A stretch of 64,000 nt of DNA from Cumulibacter sp047975195 (GTDB lineage: Bacteria > Actinomycetota > Actinomycetes > Mycobacteriales > Antricoccaceae): contig JBKEDB010000027.1 in assembly GCA_047975195.1 (NCBI GenBank), positions 30,171 to 94,170 on the forward strand, given 5' to 3'. The notes under the pieces were generated by a model, which was not told where the DNA came from, did no database searches, and saw nothing but the letters and a program-made list of their open reading frames with translations. This document shows positions 44,716 to 52,532 of this stretch, piece by piece. The stretch's first letter is position 1. Every line of letters starts with the position of its first letter. Both the position numbers and the translations under genes were made by a program.

Positions 44716-45468
44716 CTAGCGGCCGGTCCACTGCGGAGCCCGCTTCTGGAAGAACGCGGCGATCCCCTCTTTACTGTCCTCGGATTCGCGCACCGCTACT
44801 TGGGCTGCGTCGGTCAGCCTGAAGCCGTGCTCATCGCCGGCACCGACGTACCCGGCGATGACGCCGCGCGCCAGCCGAACAGCCAGCGGTCCATTCGCGC
44901 AGATCGATTCCGCCAATTCCACCGCGCGCTGACGGGCCTCGCCAGGCTCGGTCACGTGGTTCACCAGGCCGTACGCGGCTGCCCGCTCGGCGGTGATCGG
45001 CTCGCCGCTGAGCGCCATCTCAGTCGCCACGTTCAGCGGCAACGCTCGTGGCCCGCGAAATAGCCCGGCGCAGGTCGGGATCAGACCGCGCTTCACCTCG
45101 GGCAGCCCGAGGACGGCGTCGCGGGAGGCGACAATCAAGTCGCACGCGAGCGCGATCTCCAGCCCGCCGCCGTACGCCGAGCCCTGCAGCGCCGCGACCA
45201 GCGGAGTCTCGCGCCGACGACGAATAATGCCGTACTCCCCGCCGCGTTCGGTGACGTAATCGCCGTTGGCGCCGAGGTCGCTCCCGGCGCAGAACACCGG
45301 GCCCTCACCGGTCAGCACGCCACACCACACGTCGGTGTCGTCGTCCAGCAGGTTCAGCGCGGCGTCTAGCTCGTCGGCGAGAGCGCGGTCGACGGCGTTA
45401 CGTCGTTCCGGGCGGTTCAGGGTAATGACCAGGACATGACCGATGCGTTCGGTGTGCACGAGACTCAT
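44716..45468 (-). CDS. Enoyl-CoA hydratase/isomerase family protein
   Basis: A 250-residue crotonase-fold enzyme. N-terminal VLVITLNRPERRNAVDRALADEL, the oxyanion-hole regions VFCAGSDLGANGDY and LQGSAYGGGLEIALACDLIVAS, and LPEVKRGLIPTCAGLFRGPRAL are typical. The position of the usual catalytic Glu in the second block is hard to call by eye. It likely acts on an acyl-CoA in beta-oxidation-like metabolism; the substrate is unknown. It stands alone, upstream of the rpsF operon on the same strand. Confidence 0.88.
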   Translation of the reverse strand: MSLVHTERIGHVLVITLNRPERRNAVDRALADELDAALNLLDDDTDVWCGVLTGEGPVFCAGSDLGANGDYVTERGGEYGIIRRRRETPLVAALQGSAYGGGLEIALACDLIVASRDAVLGLPEVKRGLIPTCAGLFRGPRALPLNVATEMALSGEPITAERAAAYGLVNHVTEPGEARQRAVELAESICANGPLAVRLARGVIAGYVGAGDEHGFRLTDAAQVAVRESEDSKEGIAAFFQKRAPQWTGR

Positions 45469-45559
45469 AGGGCCATCCTAGGCAGCGCGGCGACACCGAG
45501 AACGCGCACAATTCGTCTGGAATGGGTAGCGCCAGCCATTGCCGATGGAGTACCACATA

Positions 45560-45585
45560 ACCAGGTACCAACACCGGTACCTGGT
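45560..45585. promoter_or_regulatory. Perfect palindrome upstream of the antitoxin-like gene
   Basis: Ten-base arms ACCAGGTACC and GGTACCTGGT flank a 6-base spacer, 23 bases before the start codon at 45608. It could be an operator for an unidentified repressor or a hairpin at the 5' end of the mRNA just ahead of the GGAGGA ribosome-binding site. Confidence 0.5.
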
Positions 45586-45607
45586 GGCCACTGTGGAGGA
45601 ATCAGCT

Positions 45608-45787
45608 ATGGGACTCGGCGACATGATCAACAAGGGCAAAGACGCCCTGTCGAACATCACCGGCGACGAGAAGAAGAGCGACGAACTTCTCGACAAGGGC
45701 GAGAACTTTGCCAACGACAAGTTCGCTGGCCATGAGGACAAGGTGGGCAAGGCCCGCGACGCGATCGACGGCAAGATCGGCGAGTAG
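45608..45787 (+). CDS. MT0933-like antitoxin-family small protein
   Basis: A 59-residue, highly charged, helix-rich protein (GDMINKGKDALSNITGDEKKSDELLDKGENFANDKFAGHEDKVGKARDAID). It resembles the actinobacterial MT0933/Rv0909 antitoxin-like family, in which a lysine- and aspartate-rich helical protein pairs with a SRPBCC-type toxin. No toxin gene is adjacent here, so the antitoxin role is doubtful; a CsbD-like stress protein is an alternative. GGAGGA at 45595-45600 fixes the start. The upstream palindrome suggests specific regulation. Confidence 0.7.
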   Translation: MGLGDMINKGKDALSNITGDEKKSDELLDKGENFANDKFAGHEDKVGKARDAIDGKIGE

Positions 45788-45862
45788 AACCACTGCACCG
45801 TTTCGCACGGACGTGACATGCGGCGGAATTCGCTGTGCTGCGAGTTCCGCCACCGGCCGGTA

Positions 45863-45894
45863 GTCCCTCCTGCGGGTAGAGCCGCGGGAGGGAC
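45863..45894. terminator. Hairpin between the antitoxin-like gene and the amidohydrolase
   Basis: A 13-bp stem with one G-T wobble (45863-45875 with 45882-45894) and a 6-base loop. No T run follows. It lies 75 bases after the small gene and 18 before the next ATG, so it may end the first transcript or act in the leader of the second. Confidence 0.5.
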
Positions 45895-45912
45895 CGATGA
45901 CAGAGTAGGCAC

Positions 45913-47520
45913 ATGAAAGCCGACTTGCTGCTCACGAACGGCCGAATCCGCACTATGGATGGCGCTCGCGTCGCGTCCTCGCTGGCAATCTGGGGCGGGC
46001 GAGTGCTGGCTATCGACGAAGACGTTCCCGCCACACGCACCGTCGATCTGAACGGCCGAACAATCACCCCGGGCTGGCATGACGCGCACAACCACATGGT
46101 GGGTTTCGGGCTCTCACTCAGTGAAATCGACCTCTCGTACGGCGCGGTCCGCTCGGTCGACGACGTCTACGCTGCCGTCACGGCAGCGGTCGGGATCAGT
46201 GCGCCCGGCGATTGGATCATCGGTGCGCGATACGACCAGAACAAGCTCGGTTCGCATCCCGAACTGCGGCGCCTCGATGCCATCGCACCGAACAATCCGG
46301 TGTGGCTCAAGCACACCTCGGGACACATGGCGGTGGCGAACTCTGCCGCGTTGCGCGGCACAGACATCGATCGACTGCCCGCTGGCGGCGTGGTCGTACG
46401 CGGTGCCGATGGTCAGCCGACCGGCCTGCTTCAGGAGCAGGCGATGCAACTGATCCAGGACCAGGTGCGCCCGTACTCGCAGGCGGCTCTCGTTGAGGCG
46501 ATCGGACGGGCCTCCGCGCAGTACGCCGCCGAGGGCCTCGTCGGGGTGACCGAGGCTGGGATCGGCGCGGGCTGGGTGGGTCACTCCCCCGTTGAGGCGG
46601 CGGCGTACCAGGTGGCCTTGGAGCGCGGCCTGCTCAAACAGCGGGTCACCCTCATGCCGGTGTCGGACGCGCTGCGCCACATCGACCGCGGCACCGAAGA
46701 CGGAGCGGCGTACGCGATGGATCTCGGCTTACGGACCGGATTCGGCGGTGACATGCTGCGCTTGGGACCCATGAAAGTATTCAGCGATGGGTCGCTCATC
46801 GGGCACACTGCGGCAATGTGCGCCGAGTTCGCGAACGCGCCCGGGCAGGTCGGTTTTCTGCAAGAGGACGTCGAGTCACTGCGCGAGAAGATTCGTGGGG
46901 CGCACCGCGCCGGCTGGCAGGTAGCGACGCACGCGATCGGCGACCGCGCCGTATCGACAGTTCTCGACATTTATGAGGAGGTGCTCGCCGAGTTCCCGCG
47001 CGCCGATCACCGGCATCGCATCGAGCATCTAGGAGTGTGTCACCCGAACGACGTCGAACGGCTCGCGCGTCTGGGCATCATCCCCACACCACAGGGCCGA
47101 TTCATGACCGAGCTCGGCGATGGAATGGCGCGGGCACTCGGGCCCGAGCGCGCAGAGTGGTGCTACCGCGGCCAGTCGCTACTGGACGCCGGGGTTGTAC
47201 TTCCGGGCAGTTCCGATCGGCCAGTCGTGGTGGGCGCACCGCTGCTAGGCATAGCCGGCATGGTCACCCGCCGGACCGCCAACGATGAGTTACTGGCGCC
47301 CTCAGAGGCGATTTCGACGTACGACGCGCTGCGCGCCTATACCGTCGGCTCGGCGTTCGCCAACCGCAGTGATGATGTCACCGGATCACTCGAGGTCGGC
47401 AAGTACGCCGACCTCGTCGTGCTCGGCGCCGACCCGCTCGAGACACCAGGCGAGGAACTCGGCGGCATTGGCATACACGCGACGATGGTCGCCGGCACCC
47501 TCACCCACGGCGAGCTTTAG
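45913..47520 (+). CDS. YtcJ-like metal-dependent amidohydrolase
   Basis: A 535-residue amidohydrolase-superfamily enzyme of the YtcJ/NfdA group. The metal-binding H-x-H is in PGWHDAHNHMVGF (about 60); further metal ligands are expected in THAIGDRAV (about 340) and RIEHLGV (about 375), and the C-terminal SDRPVV and LEVGKYADLVVLGADPL close the barrel and small beta domain. It should hydrolyse an amide-type bond; the substrate is unknown. There is no clear ribosome-binding site before the ATG. The next gene follows after 26 bases. Confidence 0.87.
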   Translation: MKADLLLTNGRIRTMDGARVASSLAIWGGRVLAIDEDVPATRTVDLNGRTITPGWHDAHNHMVGFGLSLSEIDLSYGAVRSVDDVYAAVTAAVGISAPGDWIIGARYDQNKLGSHPELRRLDAIAPNNPVWLKHTSGHMAVANSAALRGTDIDRLPAGGVVVRGADGQPTGLLQEQAMQLIQDQVRPYSQAALVEAIGRASAQYAAEGLVGVTEAGIGAGWVGHSPVEAAAYQVALERGLLKQRVTLMPVSDALRHIDRGTEDGAAYAMDLGLRTGFGGDMLRLGPMKVFSDGSLIGHTAAMCAEFANAPGQVGFLQEDVESLREKIRGAHRAGWQVATHAIGDRAVSTVLDIYEEVLAEFPRADHRHRIEHLGVCHPNDVERLARLGIIPTPQGRFMTELGDGMARALGPERAEWCYRGQSLLDAGVVLPGSSDRPVVVGAPLLGIAGMVTRRTANDELLAPSEAISTYDALRAYTVGSAFANRSDDVTGSLEVGKYADLVVLGADPLETPGEELGGIGIHATMVAGTLTHGEL

Positions 47521-47546
47521 CGCGCCTCAGACCTCGGAGTCCCCAC

Positions 47547-48104
47547 ATGGGCATACTTACCTTCAGCATCAACGTCACCTTGGATGGCTGCGTCAGCCAC
47601 GAGGTAGGAATCGCGGACGACGAGACGCACGCCCATTTCACCGCGCTCATGGGTGCCCACGGCGCAATGCTGTGGGGCCGTACCACCTACGAAATGATGG
47701 AAGGTTATTGGCCGGCAGTTGCCCGCGCAGAGGTTGACGCGCCACCGGCTATCCGTGACTGGGCCCGCAAGCTGGAGTCGAAAGCGAAGTACGTCGTATC
47801 GGCAACGCGTAGCGACTTCCCGTGGACCAATAGCCATCACCTCCTCGGCGACCTGGGTGCCGCGGTGCAGGCGTTGAAGGAGAGCACGCCGGACGGCGTG
47901 CTCGTCGGAAGCGTCACGCTGGCGAACGCCCTCGATCGCCTGAACCTGATCGACGAGTACAAGTTCCTGCTGCACCCATTGATCGCCGGGCGCGGACCTA
48001 CCCTTCATGAGCGCGGCTTGCCGGATACCCGGCACCTAGATTTGGTATCCGCCGAACCGTTGAGTAACGGCACCGTGGCGCTGCATTACCGACGGGCGAA
48101 CTGA
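47547..48104 (+). CDS. Dihydrofolate reductase-family protein (RibD C-terminal-like)
   Basis: A 185-residue protein of the RibD_C/DHFR-like family: LTFSINVTLDGCVSH at the N-terminus, MLWGRTTYEMMEGYWP, KYVVSATRSDFPWTN, then GVLVGSVTLANALDRLNLIDEYKFLLHPLIAGRGPTL. Such stand-alone proteins bind NADPH and reduce unknown substrates; it is not the folate enzyme and not part of a riboflavin operon here. It ends 23 bases before the convergent toxin gene. Confidence 0.85.
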   Translation: MGILTFSINVTLDGCVSHEVGIADDETHAHFTALMGAHGAMLWGRTTYEMMEGYWPAVARAEVDAPPAIRDWARKLESKAKYVVSATRSDFPWTNSHHLLGDLGAAVQALKESTPDGVLVGSVTLANALDRLNLIDEYKFLLHPLIAGRGPTLHERGLPDTRHLDLVSAEPLSNGTVALHYRRAN

Positions 48105-48127
48105 ATAGTCGCATGCGGAGCACCTCG

Positions 48128-48391
48128 TCATCGATAGATGTCACGCCGGTGCCCGATCTCGATCGCGAGCACGACAAGATCGGCGTCGCGTATTTCGCAC
48201 AGCACACGATAGTCACCCACGCGGTAGCGCCACTTTCCAGACAGTCCCGCGACGAGTCCCTTCCCGCGGGCACGTGGATCCTCGCATCGGTCGATATTCT
48301 TGCTGAGCCACGCCACAATCACCCGGCGCACGCCAGGATCGAGTTTGCCGAGTTGCGTATCGGCTCGACGCGAATATAGCAATCGCCACAT
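48128..48391 (-). CDS. RelE/ParE-type toxin
   Basis: An 87-residue toxin of the RelE superfamily: YSRRADTQLGKLDPGVRRVIVAWLSKNI, ARGKGLVAGLSGKWRYRVGDYRVLCEIRDADLVVLAIEIGHRRDIY. The WRYRVGDYRVL and the final HRRDIY blocks are characteristic; in RelE the basic residues cleave mRNA at the ribosome. The ATG comes directly after the antitoxin stop codon, with no gap, so translation is coupled. It is the second gene of a type II pair. Confidence 0.9.
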   Translation of the reverse strand: MWRLLYSRRADTQLGKLDPGVRRVIVAWLSKNIDRCEDPRARGKGLVAGLSGKWRYRVGDYRVLCEIRDADLVVLAIEIGHRRDIYR

Positions 48392-48619
48392 TTAGAGGTA
48401 CTTCGCTGCGACCTCGTCGGCGGTCAGCGTGGTGGGGTCTGTATCGAATTCACGCTTAGCATTTTCCCAGGCGACTAGATCCAACTCGTCCTCGATGCGC
48501 GAGAGTGCCGCAGTACGCACGAACTCAGAGATGCTCATTCCGAAGGTCTTTGCGTAGGCAGCGAGCACTTCCTTCTCGGACTCAGCGAGGCGTAGCGTAA
48601 TCGTTGTTGTGGTCGCCAT
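48392..48619 (-). CDS. Ribbon-helix-helix antitoxin (RelB/DUF6290-like)
   Basis: A 75-residue antitoxin. The N-terminal half, TTTITLRLAESEKEVLAAYAKTFGMSISEFVRTAALSRIEDE, is a ribbon-helix-helix DNA-binding fold; the C-terminal half, ending in DPTTLTADEVAAKYL, should wrap the toxin. It precedes the toxin gene directly. Its ribosome-binding site (GGAGGG) and start codon lie inside the left arm of a perfect 28-bp inverted repeat that is the probable operator of the module. Autoregulation through the palindrome core is expected for this family. Confidence 0.9.
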   Translation of the reverse strand: MATTTTITLRLAESEKEVLAAYAKTFGMSISEFVRTAALSRIEDELDLVAWENAKREFDTDPTTLTADEVAAKYL

Positions 48620-48669
48620 GATTTCCCTCCTGTGTTACATCGTAACACAGGAGGGAAATCATGGCGACC
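48611..48669. repeat. Perfect 28-bp inverted repeat spanning two divergent start codons
   Basis: Arms 48611-48638 and 48642-48669 are perfectly complementary around a 3-base spacer. The left arm includes the antitoxin start codon (48619 on the minus strand) and its ribosome-binding site; the right arm carries an identical ribosome-binding site and an ATG at 48661 on the plus strand, exactly mirrored about base 48640. The core TGTGTTAC/GTAACACA could be an operator. On the minus strand the centre reads TACGAT, a possible -10 box; on the plus strand it reads TACATC. Confidence 0.85.
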
Positions 48670-48732
48670 GGCGTTCTAGCCGGTCTGGTGATCGGTGTTT
48701 GTGTGAAGTTGGCTACGCACTCGCGAGCGTAG
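48661..48732 (+). CDS. Possible 23-residue hydrophobic leader peptide
   Basis: The mirrored right arm of the palindrome gives a strong GGAGGG ribosome-binding site 7 bases before ATG 48661. The frame encodes a 23-residue peptide, starting MATGVLAGLVIGVCVKLA, with one hydrophobic stretch long enough for a short membrane helix, and ends at TAG 48730-48732. The DUF1272 gene starts 9 bases later without its own visible ribosome-binding site, so the peptide could couple its translation. It may also be a chance by-product of the inverted duplication. I know of no homologue. Confidence 0.4.
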   Translation: MATGVLAGLVIGVCVKLATHSRA

Positions 48733-48741
48733 TGTCGTTCC

Positions 48742-48996
48742 ATGCTGGAGATTCGCCCAAACTGTGAATGCTGCGACCGAGACCTCGCAGTAGATAGCTC
48801 TGACGTATACATCTGCACCTTCGAGTGCACGTGGTGTTCAGATTGCGTCGACCTGTTTGAGAATCGCGCTTGCCCTAACTGCGGCGGCAACCTCGTTCCA
48901 CGACCTATCCGACCGCGGCACCTACTACAGAAGAACCCCGCATCAGGTAAGCGCGTATTGAATCCAGCTTGCCCGCAGCGCCGTGCGCCCGCCTGA
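48742..48996 (+). CDS. DUF1272 family cysteine-rich protein
   Basis: An 84-residue protein with the DUF1272 pattern: LEIRPNCECCDRDLAVDSSDVYICTFECTWCSDCVDLFENRACPNCGGNLVPRP. Nine cysteines in C-x2-C-type pairs indicate binding of one or two zinc ions. Its function is unknown. The C-terminal 25 residues after the domain are basic. It has no good ribosome-binding site of its own and probably depends on the short frame upstream or on the palindrome region for expression. Confidence 0.87.
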   Translation: MLEIRPNCECCDRDLAVDSSDVYICTFECTWCSDCVDLFENRACPNCGGNLVPRPIRPRHLLQKNPASGKRVLNPACPQRRAPA

Positions 48997-49051
48997 ATAG
49001 GTTGAGACGCCGTACTCCAAGTTGCCGCCGATGACGGCGATCCGCGTTCGG

Positions 49052-50071
49052 CTACCGCCAGCCGAGGGCCGGCGCGACGTGCGTCAGCAGCGACTCAATC
49101 ACGTGAGCGTTGTAGTCGACGCCAAGTTGATTGGGCACAGTAAGCAGCAAGGTATCCGCGGCCGCGATGGCTTCGTCCTCGCGCAGTTGCTCGATCAACG
49201 CATCAGGTTCTCCGGCATACGACTTACCGAACCGCGCGATACCGCCGTCGATGTTGCCGACCTGGTCGCGACTGGCCGTCTCGCGGCCGAAGTACGCCCG
49301 ATCAATGTCGCTGACGATCGGGAAGATGCTGCGGCTGACTGACACGCGTCCGGTCCGCTCGTGCCCAGCCTCGGCCCACGCGTCGCGGTAGCGCTGGATC
49401 TGCTCGGCCTGCAGTTGATGGAACGGGACACCGGTGTCCTCGGTGAGCAGGGTCGAACTCATCAAGTTCATGCCTTTGCGTGCCGTCCACTCGGCCGTAT
49501 CCCGGGATCCCGCGCCCCACCAGATCCGATCGTGCAGACCCTCGGAATGCGGTTCGATTCGCAGCAGTCCGGGCGGGTTCGGGAACATCGGATGGGGACT
49601 CGGCTCGGCGAATCCCTCGCCGGTCAACACCTGCAGCAGTACGTCGGTGTGGGCGCGGGCCATATCGGCATCGCTTTGCCCGTCGGCCGGCTCGTAGCCG
49701 AAGTAACGCCAACCGTCGACAACCTGCTCCGGTGAGCCACGGCTGATCCCCAGTTGCAGTCGCCCGCCGGAAATAAGGTCGGCGGCGCCAGCATCCTCAG
49801 CCATGTACAGCGGGTTCTCATATCGCATATCGATCACGCCGGTGCCGATTTCGATCTTCTTCGTCCGCGCGCCGATGGCCGACAGTAGCGGGAACGGCGA
49901 GCCGAGTTGGCGAGCGAAATGGTGCACCCGGAAATAGGCGCCGTCCGCGCCGAGTTCCTCGGCTGCAACAGCGAGGTCTATCGACTGCAGCAGGGTGTCC
50001 GCTGCGGTCTTCGTCTGCGAATGCGGTGAAGGCGTCCAGTGACCGAACGAGAGAAACCCGATCTTTTTCAT
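49052..50071 (-). CDS. LLM-class flavin-dependent oxidoreductase
   Basis: A 339-residue luciferase-like monooxygenase fold: MKKIGFLSFGHWTP start, LAVAAEELGADGAYFRVHHFARQLGSPFPLLSAIGARTKKIEIGTGVIDMRYENPLYMAEDAGAADLISGGRLQLGISRGSP is strongly conserved. It should use FMNH2 or F420. The substrate is unknown. The frame extends upstream by 70 codons, but ATG 50071 gives the family N-terminus, with GAAGG before it. It lies 157 bases downstream of the aminotransferase on the same strand. Confidence 0.88.
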   Translation of the reverse strand: MKKIGFLSFGHWTPSPHSQTKTAADTLLQSIDLAVAAEELGADGAYFRVHHFARQLGSPFPLLSAIGARTKKIEIGTGVIDMRYENPLYMAEDAGAADLISGGRLQLGISRGSPEQVVDGWRYFGYEPADGQSDADMARAHTDVLLQVLTGEGFAEPSPHPMFPNPPGLLRIEPHSEGLHDRIWWGAGSRDTAEWTARKGMNLMSSTLLTEDTGVPFHQLQAEQIQRYRDAWAEAGHERTGRVSVSRSIFPIVSDIDRAYFGRETASRDQVGNIDGGIARFGKSYAGEPDALIEQLREDEAIAAADTLLLTVPNQLGVDYNAHVIESLLTHVAPALGWR

Positions 50072-50228
50072 ACAACCTTCAACTAATTTTCGCCTCGGGT
50101 TGTTCCACTCGGCGATGCGACGTCGATCACCCGGCCGATCGACGCGATCGGTAGTGGCACGACCGCGTGGCAGGACCAGATCGGCTCTGGCCGCGCGGCG
50201 CGTCGGGTCAGTGTCGGCAGCGCACAGG

Positions 50229-51473
50229 TTAGACCTGGTCGAGAGCGCGGCGCGTCGCGCCGACGAGCCAGTCCAGCTCATCGTCCGTCATCACGAACGG
50301 CGGGGAGAACTGCATACCGCGTCCGTCCGCGCCAATCTTGCGGCTGACGACGCCCTCGTTGAGCATCGCTTGATAGAACCGCTCGGACGCGTCCGCGTCG
50401 TGCGTCAGCACCGATCCGATCAGCCCGGCCCCGGCGCGCACTTCGGCGACGGCCGGATGGTCCGACAGCGAACGCAATCCGTCGGCCATCAGCGGCTCAA
50501 GATGACGCACTCGCTCCAGCAGCCCATCGGACTCGATCACCTCAATGTTCGCCACACCCGCTGCGGCGCACGTGGCGTGCCCGGAATACGTGAGGCCGTG
50601 CTTGAACAGTTCAGTCGACCCGTCCTCCCAGAACGGTCGGCACACCTTCGGCGAGATAACGACGCCGCCGACCGGAAGGTAACCGCTGGTGACGCCTTTC
50701 GCGAAGGTAATCATGTCGGGCTGCAGGTCCCACCGCTCGGACGCGAACCATTCGCCAGTACGACCGAAACCGGTGATCACCTCATCGGCGACAAACAGAA
50801 TGCCGTGGCGACGACACAGTTCCCGGACGCGATGCAGGTAATCCTCGCCGGGGAAAATCGCACCACCTGCGCCGATCACCGGCTCGCAGAAGAACGCCGC
50901 CACGAGTTCCGGGCCGGCATTCATGATCACCTTCTCCACGTCGTCCGCGTCGGTGGCTGACGCGCGAACGATGTCGGGATCGAGGTCGCCGTACCCGGCC
51001 CGCATCGCCGGAATCCAGCCGAGCGCCGTACCGAAGCCGTGCAAACCGTGGTAGGCATGCTCGCGGCTGATCAGGATTCGACGGTTCGGCTCGCCGGTCG
51101 CGGTGAAGTACCGCCGGGCGAGTTTGGCGGCGGTATCAATCGCGTCGCTGCCGCCGGAGCCGAGGAACACTTTCGCGTCCGGTCCCAGGGGCGCGATCTC
51201 GACGATCTTGTCGGTGAGTTTCTTGGTGATCGGTGTCGCGAAGTTGCCGAACGAGTGGAAGCCCTCAAGCTGCGACATCTGGCGGCGTACCGCCTCGGTG
51301 ATCCGTTGATCTCCGTGGCCGATGTTCGCGTACCAGAGGCTCGCGCCCGCGTCGAACATCTTGCGTCCGTCGTCCGTCCAGAGATGGCTGCCCTGACCAC
51401 GGACGAAAATGATCTCGTCGTTCTTCGCCGTGGCCATCGGGCCTTGCGGATGCCAAAAGGAGGTCTCGCTCAT
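50229..51473 (-). CDS. Class III PLP-dependent aminotransferase
   Basis: A 414-residue class III (omega) aminotransferase. Blocks are MFDAGASLWYANIGHGDQRITEAVRRQM, VFLGSGGSDAIDTAAKLARRYF, ILISREHAYHGLHGFGTALG, the PLP-contacting LFVADEVITGFGRTGEWFA, and the PLP lysine in ITFAKGVTSGYLPVGGVV. It probably transfers amino groups between an amine or omega-amino acid and pyruvate or 2-oxoglutarate; the substrate cannot be set by sight. A GTG directly before the ATG (51476) is an alternative start. Confidence 0.9.
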   Translation of the reverse strand: MSETSFWHPQGPMATAKNDEIIFVRGQGSHLWTDDGRKMFDAGASLWYANIGHGDQRITEAVRRQMSQLEGFHSFGNFATPITKKLTDKIVEIAPLGPDAKVFLGSGGSDAIDTAAKLARRYFTATGEPNRRILISREHAYHGLHGFGTALGWIPAMRAGYGDLDPDIVRASATDADDVEKVIMNAGPELVAAFFCEPVIGAGGAIFPGEDYLHRVRELCRRHGILFVADEVITGFGRTGEWFASERWDLQPDMITFAKGVTSGYLPVGGVVISPKVCRPFWEDGSTELFKHGLTYSGHATCAAAGVANIEVIESDGLLERVRHLEPLMADGLRSLSDHPAVAEVRAGAGLIGSVLTHDADASERFYQAMLNEGVVSRKIGADGRGMQFSPPFVMTDDELDWLVGATRRALDQV

Positions 51474-51564
51474 CACCCCATCCTGCCCACGACGCGCCAG
51501 GTTGTCGATGGATAAACCTGCGGGTATGGCGATGTGGCCGTACGCCGCAGGTCATTCACTTTGC

Positions 51565-52458
51565 CTACTCGGCTCCGGCCCAACGCAGCGTGACCGAACC
51601 ACCGAGCGGGACCTGCAATTCGGCAGTGCCGTCTTCGTTAACTCGCAATGCATAACCAGCGACATTGGCCTGGTGCCCGATTTCGGGGTGCTGGCGCGCC
51701 TCAGCCTCGGCACCGGCCGCTTCGTACGACGGCGACTCCGGCGACGGCGCGGACTCGTCTACCCCGAGGTCACCTGCCTCCCGCAAATCGTCGCCGTCCG
51801 CGCGCTGCTCGGCGGAGCCGGCGGCCGCACCGCTGGGCTGGGAGTCTGCTGGCGGCATCGCCCCGCTGTCTGGCACGTCGTGCGCGCTGGAGGTGGTTTC
51901 GGTCTCGGGCTCGGGGTCGAGCACGCCGAGACCGGCATCCGACTGGTCGGCACCGGCGTCCGACTGGTCGGCACCGGGCGCCGCTGCGGCTCCAGCGGAG
52001 CCTGCGGCGGGCAGATCAGGAATCCGGGTAGCCATCATCGTCTGCGAGTTATCGGGCATCGCGGGAGTCCCAGCGGCGTCCGCCGGTGGCGCTGCGGGAG
52101 TCGGCACCGCGCCCGACTGCGGACCGAGCGCGGACGGCGCGGCCTGGAACGAGGCCTCGTCTAGCGGCAGTCCAGTCTTCACCGTCGCCGCGGGCGCGCC
52201 CCACTGCGCAGTCGCTGCGTCGTACCGCTGCGAGACGCCGCACTCCGCGTAGAACGTCTGCCCGTCCTTGCGGTAGGCCGCAACGCCAAAGATGCTATTC
52301 CACGCCGGCGTGGGTCCGTCGTACGTGACCATCCAGTCGTCGCTGGTGAAGTAGAACTTGTCCGGCGTGACCTCTTGCCTGGCGAGTTCGTCGAGCACCA
52401 TCTGTTGCAGATGATCGTCGGCGTACTTGCCCTGCGGTGGAAGAATCGACGGATTCAC
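51565..52458 (-). CDS. Hypothetical protein with long low-complexity linker
   Basis: I do not recognise this 297-residue protein. Residues 1-95 look folded (MVLDELARQEVTPDKFYFTSDDWMVTYDGPTPAWNSIFGVAAYRKDGQTFYAECGVSQRY). Residues 105-245 are Ala/Pro/Asp/Ser-rich and probably disordered, with a tandem repeat A-G-A-D-Q-S-D. The last 50 residues look folded again (NVAGYALRVNEDGTAELQVPLGGSVTLRW). No signal peptide or membrane helix is evident. GTG 52458 has AGGAG 8 bases upstream. It is divergent from the nfo gene. Confidence 0.7.
   Translation of the reverse strand: MNPSILPPQGKYADDHLQQMVLDELARQEVTPDKFYFTSDDWMVTYDGPTPAWNSIFGVAAYRKDGQTFYAECGVSQRYDAATAQWGAPAATVKTGLPLDEASFQAAPSALGPQSGAVPTPAAPPADAAGTPAMPDNSQTMMATRIPDLPAAGSAGAAAAPGADQSDAGADQSDAGLGVLDPEPETETTSSAHDVPDSGAMPPADSQPSGAAAGSAEQRADGDDLREAGDLGVDESAPSPESPSYEAAGAEAEARQHPEIGHQANVAGYALRVNEDGTAELQVPLGGSVTLRWAGAE
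51938..51977. repeat. Two-copy 21-base tandem repeat in the hypothetical gene
   Basis: The 19-base unit TCCGACTGGTCGGCACCGG occurs at 51938-51956 and 51959-51977 with a 21-base period, encoding the repeated A-G-A-D-Q-S-D on the minus strand. It keeps the reading frame, so copy-number change would only lengthen the linker. Confidence 0.8.
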
Positions 52459-52532
52459 GATGGCGTTCTCCTAGTTGGTCGTCGTTGGCTACGCTCCTCA
52501 CCCCCTAGGCTACGCACCGTAGAGTCAGGTAC

